Shown: positions 18,741 through 25,416 of the stretch, piece by piece
Position numbering within the stretch: position 1 is the first letter of the stretch
Layout: each line of letters opens with the position of its first letter
NCBI RefSeq assembly: GCF_051859125.1
Contig: NZ_JBHYGG010000223.1
Coordinates: 1 to 64,000, forward strand
Source of the DNA: Gemmata sp051859125
Lineage (GTDB): Bacteria; Planctomycetota; Planctomycetia; Gemmatales; Gemmataceae
Direction: 5' to 3'
Length of the DNA: 64,000 nt
The notes under the pieces: model-generated
Databases searched by the model: none
Seen by the model: the letters and a program-made list of their open reading frames with translations, nothing else
Told to the model about the DNA's origin: nothing
Program-made: the position numbers and the translations under genes

Positions 18741-18769
18741 AGCCCACCCGTTCCGCGGGTGGGCTTTTT
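18741..18769 (+). terminator. Rho-independent terminator
   Basis: The 10-base arm AGCCCACCCG at 18741-18750 pairs perfectly with CGGGTGGGCT at 18756-18765, followed by a T-run. It ends the TadE/TadG operon. Confidence 0.85.
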
Positions 18770-18853
18770 CGTTGACACGCGGCTTGCCCCCGGGCGGGAT
18801 TTCCGTTCGTTGAGGGCAGGGCGAGGCGCGAACCCGCAAGCGAGGCGCGGCCG

Positions 18854-19615
18854 GTGACACACGCGGCACAGTTCGATCAGGTGACGAAGACCTACCCGAC
18901 CGGTCTGTTCGGCCGCGGGGCCGGGGTGCCCGCGCTCCGCGGCGTGACCCTCACCGTGCCGATCGGCGGCGTGTTCGGGCTCCTCGGCCCGAACCGGGCC
19001 GGGAAGACCACGCTGGTCAAGGTGCTCCTGTCCCTGACGGCCCCGACGGCCGGCACGGTCAGCCGGCTCGGCGGGCCGCTGGGCGACCGTCGGACCCTCG
19101 GCCGCATCGGGTACATGCACGAGAACCACGCCTTCCCGCGGTACCTGTCCGCCGGCGAGTTGCTCACGTTCTACGGCGGGTTGTCGGGCGTGCCGCTGCC
19201 GGCGCTGCCCGCGAAGGTCGATCAGTTGCTCGCCCGCGTGGGGCTGGCGGATCGCCGCTCGGAGCCGATCGCCCGGTTCAGCAAGGGGATGGTCCAGCGG
19301 CTCGGGCTCGCGCAGGCCCTGATCAACGATCCGGACCTGCTGATCCTCGACGAGCCGACCGAGGGGCTCGACCTGTCCGGCCGGCAGTTGCTCCGGTCCG
19401 TCGTCCGCGAGCTGAAGGCGGCGGGGAAGACGGTCCTCCTCGTGTCGCACGTGCTGCCCGAGGTCGAGGAGCTGTGCGACGCGCTGGCCGTGCTGGTCGG
19501 CGGCCGGGTGGTCCACACCGGCCCGCTCGCGAAGCTCCTGGGCGACGCGCACCCGGCCGGCAAGCGCCTGGAGGCGGCCCTCAAGCCGCTCTACGAGAAG
19601 GAGGGCGTCGCGTGA
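18854..19615 (+). CDS. ABC transporter ATP-binding protein
   Basis: This 253-residue ATPase has Walker A GPNRAGKTT (Arg replaces the usual Gly), signature FSKGMVQRLGLAQAL, Walker B LLILDEPTEGLD and H-loop LLVSHV. The short insert and the pairing with a membrane subunit mark an ABC-2-type exporter of the kind used for drugs, lipids or polysaccharides. The start is GTG at 18854. Its TGA overlaps the GTG of the permease gene by four bases, so the two are translationally coupled. The substrate cannot be read from the sequence. Confidence 0.92.
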   Translation: MTHAAQFDQVTKTYPTGLFGRGAGVPALRGVTLTVPIGGVFGLLGPNRAGKTTLVKVLLSLTAPTAGTVSRLGGPLGDRRTLGRIGYMHENHAFPRYLSAGELLTFYGGLSGVPLPALPAKVDQLLARVGLADRRSEPIARFSKGMVQRLGLAQALINDPDLLILDEPTEGLDLSGRQLLRSVVRELKAAGKTVLLVSHVLPEVEELCDALAVLVGGRVVHTGPLAKLLGDAHPAGKRLEAALKPLYEKEGVA

Positions 19616-20622
19616 ACTCGCTACCCGTCGCGATCCGGACCGTGCGGTGGATGGTGCGGGACACGTTCCGCCAGTCGCTCGCGTCCAAGCTGTTCTGGGT
19701 CATGCTCGGCATGTCGGCGTTCTGCACCGTGTTCTGCCTGGGGATGCGGGTGGACACGCCCGGCGAGCGCGAGCGGAACCCGAACGAGATCCGCGACTTC
19801 CACCGGCCCGGCATCGACCCGAGCGACGCGGAGGTGCAAAAGGCACGCGAGGAGGGGATTCCGCCCGCCGGCGGGCGCATGTCGCTGGGGTTCGGCCTGT
19901 TCGAGCTGGACGTGCCGCGGTTCAAGGCCGACGCGGTGAAGTTCTTCCAGTTGCGGCTCGCGGGCATCGTCGCCGACACGGCCGGGGTGCTGCTGGCGCT
20001 GCTGTGGACCGGCGGGTTCCTGCCGACGTTCCTGGAGCCGAACGCGGTCACGGTGCTGCTCGCCAAGCCCGCCGCCCGGTGGGCGCTGGTGATCGGGAAG
20101 TACCTGGGCGTGGTGCTGTTCGTGGCGCTGCACGCGGTGCTGTTCGTGGGCGGGACGTGGGCCGGGATCGGCGTCGCCACCGGCGTGTGGGACGCGACGT
20201 ACTGGTACGCGGTGCCGCTGCTGGTCATCAACTTCGCGGTGTTCTACGCGTTCAGCGCGTTCCTCGCGGTGTGGACCCGGAGCACGGTCGTCGCCGTGTT
20301 CGGCACCCTGCTGTTCTGGGTCATGTGCTGGGCCATGAACTTCGCGCACCACCACGCGGTCGGCCTCGAGGTCCCGGGGGTCACGCCCGCGTCGTCGGCC
20401 CTGGTCGAGGTGGGGTACTGGGCGCTGCCGAAGCCGCTCGACATGAGCGGCATCTTCTTCGACGCGATGAACGCCGGCACCCACACCGAGCCGATCCGCG
20501 AATTGGAGGCGGTGAAGGAGAAGGGGAAGTTCCACCCCGAGCTTTCGGTCCTGTCGTCGCTGGCGTTCGCGGTCGTGATCCTCGGCATCGCGGTGTACGA
20601 GTTCCGCAAGACCGATTACTGA
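19612..20622 (+). CDS. ABC transporter permease (ABC-2-like)
   Basis: This 336-residue membrane protein has about six hydrophobic helices: one near the N-terminus (LFWVMLGMSAFCTVFCLGM), a pair around residues 125-190, further ones at about 200-245, and a last one near the C-terminus (LSSLAFAVVILGIAVYEF). A large soluble loop of about 80 residues lies after helix 1. GTG at 19612 overlaps the ATPase stop. It forms the membrane half of the exporter. Its end overlaps the convergent gene at 20616-20948 by seven bases. Confidence 0.87.
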   Translation: MNSLPVAIRTVRWMVRDTFRQSLASKLFWVMLGMSAFCTVFCLGMRVDTPGERERNPNEIRDFHRPGIDPSDAEVQKAREEGIPPAGGRMSLGFGLFELDVPRFKADAVKFFQLRLAGIVADTAGVLLALLWTGGFLPTFLEPNAVTVLLAKPAARWALVIGKYLGVVLFVALHAVLFVGGTWAGIGVATGVWDATYWYAVPLLVINFAVFYAFSAFLAVWTRSTVVAVFGTLLFWVMCWAMNFAHHHAVGLEVPGVTPASSALVEVGYWALPKPLDMSGIFFDAMNAGTHTEPIRELEAVKEKGKFHPELSVLSSLAFAVVILGIAVYEFRKTDY

Positions 20623-20948
20623 CGGAGCCGCTTGAGGTCGTCGAGGTTGGCCTGGCAGTACGGGCACCCGATCTCTTCGAGGTGGAACCGGACGTAGTCG
20701 AGCAGTTCGGGGTCGCCCGCCTCCAGGACGTAGCCCCCGAGCTGGTCGCGGGTCGGGCAGCTCACCCGCTCGCGCCGCCAGATCGCGCCGACCGTGTGCT
20801 CGCCGCGGTCCTCCTGCTCCATCACCTCCGCGAGCAGCGCCCTCACCTCGGCCGACGCCCGCAGCACGCGCTCGACCGCTGCCAGTTCCACGTCGGGCAG
20901 GGCGTCGTGCAGGTAGTCGCGCAGGACTTCCCGGGTGATCGGTGCCAT
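20616..20948 (-). CDS. Hypothetical protein with C-terminal Cys pair
   Basis: This 110-residue acidic protein is mostly helical in composition and carries a C-terminal CPYCQANLDDLKRL, a CxxC metal-binding-like motif, plus an earlier single cysteine (VSCPTRDQL). The 'CPTxxxL...C..C' layout resembles the zinc-binding anti-sigma-like small proteins of planctomycetes. I do not recognise the family. It is convergent with, and overlaps, the ABC permease gene, and sits 150 bases from the TPR gene, which is divergent from it. Confidence 0.7.
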   Translation of the reverse strand: MAPITREVLRDYLHDALPDVELAAVERVLRASAEVRALLAEVMEQEDRGEHTVGAIWRRERVSCPTRDQLGGYVLEAGDPELLDYVRFHLEEIGCPYCQANLDDLKRLRQ

Positions 20949-21098
20949 CGGGGTTCCGGTACAGCGGGGGGGGCGGCGTTAGTATACGGGCCGGACCGAC
21001 GGCGAACCCGTGCGACAATCGGACCGGCCCGGTTGCGGCGGGCCGGGTTGTGAGGGATAATCGGGTTGTAAGGCCCCTCTCGCTCACCGAGCACCGAA

Positions 21099-22322
21099 AT
21101 GAAGTCTGGCACCATCGCGGCGGTCGCGGCGGCGTGCGTGGTTCTGGCGGACACCGCCCCGGCCCGCGCGCAGTTCGTCGCCGGGCCGGTCTACCGCGGC
21201 GGCTTCCCCCGCACGTTCGTCGCGCCGGGGTTCGGCTTCGGCTACCGCGGCGGGTTCTCCGGCGGCGGGTTCGTCGGGGGGTACTACTCACGGTCCGCCT
21301 TCCTCTCGCCGTTCGGGTACGGCTTCGGCTACCGCTCCGGGTTCGCGAACTACTACGGCGGCGTGTACCCCGGGTTCCCGCTCGCGCCGGTGCTGCCGGC
21401 CATCGCGCCGGTCACGCCGTTCGGGTTCGGGCCGGGGTTCCTCGGGCCGGGATGGGGCGTCGGGCCGACGTTCGGTTGGAACCCGGTGTGGGGCGGTGCG
21501 CTGGGGTGGTCCCCGTACTGGGGCACGCCGGTGTTCGGTCCCGGGCTCACGAGCCCGTTCGTGCTGCCGCCGCCGTTCGTCCCGCCGCCGTTCGGCTTCA
21601 TGGGGAACGCCGACGCAAACCCGAACGGCAACGGCGTTGCGGCGGCGGGCGGCGTTCCGCCCCGTCAAGTTGCGGCGGCGCAGCCGGCCCCCGGGCCGGT
21701 GGTCGGAGCCGGCGGGTTCCTGGTGATCGAGCCGAAGCGAGACTTTCCGCCGCCGGGCGTGATCGCCCCGGACGTCGCCCGGGTCGCCGCGCCGCCCCCG
21801 CCGGGCCGCCCCGAGTTCCGGTTTGACCCGTTCGCCGACCCGGTCCTGGTGAAGTCCGAGAAGCCCGACCCTGATCCGGTGAAGGAACTCGCCCGGCTGC
21901 TCAAGCTCGGCCGCGAGGCGTTCGCGGCCGGCGAGTACGGCACCGCAATCGACCGCTTCAACCAGGCGATCGCGGCCGATGCACGCGCCGCCGAGCCGCA
22001 CTTCCTGAAGGCGCAGGCCGAGTTCGCGGCGGGGAACTATGCCGTTGCCGCGGGCGACGTCCACGCCGGCCTGGCGCTCGACCCGGCGTGGCCGGCCGGC
22101 GCGTTCGACCCGAAGGAGCCGTATGGTGCGAACGCGGGGGCGTTCGCCGGGCACCTGGCGCAGCTCCGCAAGGCGATGGCGGCGAACCCGGCCGAGCCGG
22201 CGCTGGCGTTCCTGTTGGGCTACGAGTTGTGGTTCGTGGGGGAGCGGGCCGAGGCGAAGCGGTGGTTCGGGGTGGCCGAGAAGCGCCTCGCCGCCCCCGG
22301 CCCGGTCGCGCTGTTCAAGTGA
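21099..22322 (+). CDS. Exported TPR protein with Gly/Phe/Pro-rich N-terminus
   Basis: The 407-residue product starts with a signal peptide (MKSGTIAAVAAACVVLADTA). A long low-complexity region (about residues 25-190) follows, rich in Gly, Phe, Tyr and Pro and containing aromatic repeats such as GFGYRGGF and FGFGPGFLGPGWG. The C-terminal third has tetratricopeptide-type helices (REAFAAGEYGTAIDRFNQAI, AEPHFLKAQAEFAAGNYAV). The low-complexity region is probably an extracytoplasmic matrix or spacer; the TPR part is a protein-binding platform. It is followed 10 bases later by the convergent hypothetical gene. Confidence 0.82.
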   Translation: MKSGTIAAVAAACVVLADTAPARAQFVAGPVYRGGFPRTFVAPGFGFGYRGGFSGGGFVGGYYSRSAFLSPFGYGFGYRSGFANYYGGVYPGFPLAPVLPAIAPVTPFGFGPGFLGPGWGVGPTFGWNPVWGGALGWSPYWGTPVFGPGLTSPFVLPPPFVPPPFGFMGNADANPNGNGVAAAGGVPPRQVAAAQPAPGPVVGAGGFLVIEPKRDFPPPGVIAPDVARVAAPPPPGRPEFRFDPFADPVLVKSEKPDPDPVKELARLLKLGREAFAAGEYGTAIDRFNQAIAADARAAEPHFLKAQAEFAAGNYAVAAGDVHAGLALDPAWPAGAFDPKEPYGANAGAFAGHLAQLRKAMAANPAEPALAFLLGYELWFVGERAEAKRWFGVAEKRLAAPGPVALFK

Positions 22323-22332
22323 CCCGAGGGTG

Positions 22333-22872
22333 TCACTTCGCCCACGGCAGTTTCACGTCTTCGGGCCAGAGCGGGCCGAGTGCGTCGGGCGGCACCGACG
22401 TGTCGTCGGTCCACTTTCGCTGCTTCGCGAGGTACACGAGCTTGTCGAAGTCGCGGCGGATGCGCCGGAGCAGTCGCCGCACGGGCGTCTGAACGGTCGC
22501 CGCCGCGAGGATGAGTGCGGCCGCTTGTTGCGCGTCGATCTCGCCCGCGGCCGGGGCGAGTGGCGCGACCCGTGCGGCGCAGCGCGCCAGGAACGCGTGC
22601 CGGGCGGTCCGCGGGAGCGCGGCGACCTCGTCGGCGGTGGGCACGAGCGGCCGGTCGGGGGCAAGGACGTCGCCGGGAGCGGTTGCGGCGACCGGAGGGA
22701 ACGCGTGCCCCTGGTCGACGATGAGTACACCATCCGCCGGGATGAGCCGGCCGCGGCTCTTCACCGGCGGCATCGGCATCGAGTAGATAAGTGGCGCGGC
22801 CTCGTCCTGAATGAAGACCTCCCCGCCCGGTTGCGGCACGACCCGCTTCCCGCCCCTGTTCGCTCGCTTCAT
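22333..22872 (-). CDS. Hypothetical protein
   Basis: The 179-residue protein has a basic N-terminus (MKRANRGGKRV), a Pro-rich middle and a basic helix (VRRLLRRIRRDFDKLVYLA). No known domain, signal or membrane segment is evident. The gene overlaps the upstream one by four bases (ATGA), so it is likely the last member of an ispG-led operon. Nothing suggests a specific isoprenoid role; the function is unknown. Confidence 0.75.
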   Translation of the reverse strand: MKRANRGGKRVVPQPGGEVFIQDEAAPLIYSMPMPPVKSRGRLIPADGVLIVDQGHAFPPVAATAPGDVLAPDRPLVPTADEVAALPRTARHAFLARCAARVAPLAPAAGEIDAQQAAALILAAATVQTPVRRLLRRIRRDFDKLVYLAKQRKWTDDTSVPPDALGPLWPEDVKLPWAK

Positions 22873-23372
22873 GGCTGCCTCTCGATTCCGACGAATTCAC
22901 TTCGGAGGGCCTTTCGCTCGACGCCCCACGATCGCACAAGTTCGACCTGAAGTTGGAACTCGTACGTGCCCGTGCCGGGGAACACGAGGGGGCGGACGGG
23001 CCAGGCGGCGCTGACCACCCGCGACCGGTCGTTAAATCGAACCGACCCCAGCGACCGCGAGCCGACGCTGCGTACCCCGCTCGGGGCGTCGTGCCACAGG
23101 GTCTCAAGAGCGAAGTTCCGGAGTCCGCTGCCGCTCCCGATTCGGTAGAAGCGAGCGTACACCCAGAACTCGATTTCCTCGAACGGGAACTCGGTGTCGG
23201 GCGGGATCAGATAAGCGTGCCCCACCCCTTCGAGCGTTCGCAGCGTCCGCGGGCTCGGCGCGCCTTCCCAGGCGGCGTTCAGGCACGCGACGAAGTGCTG
23301 GACGTGGAACTTCGGCCTCGCCCTCGGGCGGCCCCAGGTGCGCCGCGTCAAGTGTACCACGCCCCGCGTCAC
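22869..23372 (-). CDS. Hypothetical protein
   Basis: This 167-residue product contains KFHVQHFVACLNAAWEG, EFPFEEIEFWVYARFY and FPGTGTYEFQLQVELV, alternating aromatic and charged strands suggesting a small beta-rich fold; I do not recognise the family. The chosen start is GTG at 23372, whose GTGA overlaps the ispG stop by four bases. GTG at 23360 or TTG further in are alternatives. Codon use is normal for the genome. Its end overlaps the next gene by four bases, making a coupled trio with ispG. Confidence 0.72.
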   Translation of the reverse strand: MTRGVVHLTRRTWGRPRARPKFHVQHFVACLNAAWEGAPSPRTLRTLEGVGHAYLIPPDTEFPFEEIEFWVYARFYRIGSGSGLRNFALETLWHDAPSGVRSVGSRSLGSVRFNDRSRVVSAAWPVRPLVFPGTGTYEFQLQVELVRSWGVERKALRSEFVGIERQP

Positions 23373-24571
23373 CCCGCGACGACCGGCAGCTTGCGGCGGC
23401 CCAGGCCCTCGACCTCGCCGGGCTGCCGCCCCGGGGTCGCGAGCCGGCCCGCGTTCTCGACCTCCCAGCGGGCGAGTTCCTCCATCAGCCCGTCCACGAT
23501 CTCGGCCTCGGGCACGCGGCGGACCATCTCGCCGTTGCGGAAGATCATCCCCTGGCCGTTGCCGGCGGCGATGCCGATGTCGGCCTCCCGCGCCTCGCCG
23601 GGGCCGTTCACCACGCACCCCAGCACGCTGATCTTCACCGGCAGCCGCTTGCCCTGGAGCCGCGTTTCCAGCTCCGCGATGATCTTCTCCAGGTCGATCG
23701 CCAGCCGGCCGCACGTCGGGCACGCGATCAACTCCGGCCTTCGCACGCGGCGCTGGGTGGCCTGGAGGATGTCGAACGCCGCGGCGATCTCGGGGACCGG
23801 GTCGCCCAGGAGCGAGATGCGGATCGTGTCGCCGATGCCGTCGAGCAGGATCGGGGCCAGCCCCGCGGCGCTCTTCGTCACCGCGTACGGCGGCTTGCCG
23901 GCCTCGGTGATGCCGATGTGCGTCGGGTAGTCGCACAGCTGCGCGAACAGCCGGTACGCCTCGACCGCGACGAGCACGTCCGACGACTTGATCGACACGA
24001 CGATGTCGTGGTACCCCTCGGCCTCGGCGACCTCGATGTACCGCAGCGCGCTCTCGACCATCGCGGGCGGGCACGGGAACCCGTACTTCTCGTTGAACTC
24101 GCGCTCCAGGCTCCCGGCGTTCACGCCGATCCGCATCGGCAGCCCGCGGTCCTTCGCCTTCCGCACCACCTGCCGGAACCGGTCCATGCCGCCGATGTTC
24201 CCGGGGTTGATGCGGATCTTGTCGACCGGGTGGTCGAGGGCCGCCAGCGCCATCTTGTAGTCGAAGTGGATGTCGCAGATGAGCGGGATGCCGATGCGGG
24301 TCTTGATCTGAGAGAGCGCCCCGGCGTCCTCGGGCTTGGGCACCGTGACGCGGACCAACTCGCACCCGGCCTCTTCGAGCGCGTGGATCTGCTTGACCGT
24401 GCCCTCGACGTCGAACGTGTCGGTGGTGGTCATCGACTGCACGGCGATCGGGTTGGTCCCGCCGATGACGACGCCCCCGATCTTCACCTCGCGGGTCTTG
24501 TGGCGGGGCTTCCCGGGCACCTTTTGCGCGGCTTCGAGCAGGCCGATGTTGAAGCGGGAAGCGGTCGTCAT
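23369..24571 (-). CDS. ispG: 4-hydroxy-3-methylbut-2-en-1-yl diphosphate synthase (IspG)
   Basis: This 400-residue enzyme of the methylerythritol phosphate pathway converts the cyclic diphosphate MEcPP to HMBPP using a [4Fe-4S] cluster. The N-terminal TIM-barrel part has NPIAVQSMTTTDT, ICDIHFDYKMAL and KIRINPGNIGG. The C-terminal part has ACPTCGR (about residues 282-285) and VLGCVVNGPGEA (about 317), giving the three cluster cysteines and the conserved Glu. It is the short bacterial form without the middle domain. ATG at 24571 is chosen over the upstream in-frame start. It leads an apparent three-gene operon and supplies precursors for the squalene route (HpnC at 30403). Confidence 0.97.
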   Translation of the reverse strand: MTTASRFNIGLLEAAQKVPGKPRHKTREVKIGGVVIGGTNPIAVQSMTTTDTFDVEGTVKQIHALEEAGCELVRVTVPKPEDAGALSQIKTRIGIPLICDIHFDYKMALAALDHPVDKIRINPGNIGGMDRFRQVVRKAKDRGLPMRIGVNAGSLEREFNEKYGFPCPPAMVESALRYIEVAEAEGYHDIVVSIKSSDVLVAVEAYRLFAQLCDYPTHIGITEAGKPPYAVTKSAAGLAPILLDGIGDTIRISLLGDPVPEIAAAFDILQATQRRVRRPELIACPTCGRLAIDLEKIIAELETRLQGKRLPVKISVLGCVVNGPGEAREADIGIAAGNGQGMIFRNGEMVRRVPEAEIVDGLMEELARWEVENAGRLATPGRQPGEVEGLGRRKLPVVAG

Positions 24572-24645
24572 CGCGGGTTCCTTCCGAAGTAGTGGTGCTG
24601 ACATGCTATTTCACCAACCGCAGCCGCGGCAACGCCAACAACGGC

Positions 24646-24734
24646 CGGTCTTGGCGAGCGGGGGACGTGCGGCCCCCGGGGCTAGAGCATTGCGGTTCTA
24701 CCGGGGGACTCACGTCCCCCGCTCGCCAAGACCG
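24646..24734. repeat. GGCGAGC-family inverted-repeat element
   Basis: Arms at 24646-24679 (CGGTCTTGGCGAGCGGGGGA...) and 24701-24734 pair over 34 bases with two mismatches. The arm carries the TTGGCGAGCGGGGGACGT word also found at 52052, 52541 and 54826. It lies between ispG and the gene at 24748, on either side of which transcription is leftward. Confidence 0.85.
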
Positions 24735-24747
24735 ACCGATCCCGCGG

Positions 24748-25272
24748 CTACTTGCTTCCCGCCTTCCGTCGCACAAGTAGCTGGTGCGCCGCGAACACCA
24801 GCACCGCGGCGGCCGGCCACGCGACCCAGGCCGCGAGCGCCAGCCATTCCGGGAGCGGCTCGGCGGCTTCGGCCTCGAAGGTCACCGCGTGCGTCTCCCC
24901 CACGCCGCTCACTTCGACCCGGAAGTCCCACCAGCCGCCTTCGGGCAGGTCGAACACCGCGGCGACGAGGAGCTTGTTCGTGGCCGCCTCCGCGGTGGCC
25001 GGTTCGGTGACGACGACCGGCGGCGTGGTGCGCGACGTGGCGGTGACCGTGACCCGCACGCTCGGGTCGGGGCGGGTGGTCCTCGCGTCCTGAACCAGCA
25101 CGCTCACGTCGATCGGCCCGGCCCGCAGCGGCGTCGGCGAGGTGAACACCGTGACCTGCCACCGGCCCCGCGGCTCCGAGACGCGGACGGTCCCGCCGTC
25201 GGCCCGTGCGCCGGCCGCCGAGAGGAGCAGGGCGGACAGGATGAGCGGGATCGCCGTTCCCGGCTGACGCAC
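24748..25272 (-). CDS. Exported membrane-anchored hypothetical protein
   Basis: The 174-residue protein has a signal peptide (MRQPGTAIPLILSALLLSAA), a beta-rich domain (about residues 27-135, WQVTVFTSPTPLRAGPIDVS and VRVTVTATSRTTPPVVVT) and a C-terminal membrane helix (WLALAAWVAWPAAAVLVFAA) ending in RRKAGSK. The beta domain looks like the FixH/YtkA-type immunoglobulin-like fold, but this is tentative. The start is GTG at 25272 with CAGGAGCGG upstream. It is divergent from the second PSD1 gene. Confidence 0.82.
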   Translation of the reverse strand: MRQPGTAIPLILSALLLSAAGARADGGTVRVSEPRGRWQVTVFTSPTPLRAGPIDVSVLVQDARTTRPDPSVRVTVTATSRTTPPVVVTEPATAEAATNKLLVAAVFDLPEGGWWDFRVEVSGVGETHAVTFEAEAAEPLPEWLALAAWVAWPAAAVLVFAAHQLLVRRKAGSK

Positions 25273-25299
25273 GACCGCTCCTGAAAGTTGAGATGTTGA

Positions 25300-25328
25300 T
25301 TGCGGCCGGTTCGGGAGACGATTATAGT
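25300..25328 (+). promoter_or_regulatory. Possible sigma-70-type promoter
   Basis: TTGCGG at 25300-25305 and TATAGT at 25323-25328 are 17 bases apart, about 90 bases before the PSD1 gene at 25417. The -35 match is weak. Confidence 0.25.
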
Positions 25329-25416
25329 ACAGATGCTCTCCTGCCCGTTCACCGGGGCTGCCCCGGCCTGCCTGACTCACCGGGCCACCGACCCGGACCC
25401 GCCAAGACCGATTACC

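Noticed and set aside
23369..24604. Upstream ATG of ispG (24604)
   Set aside because: The extra 11 residues are not in the usual IspG N-terminus, while ATG at 24571 starts at the conserved part.
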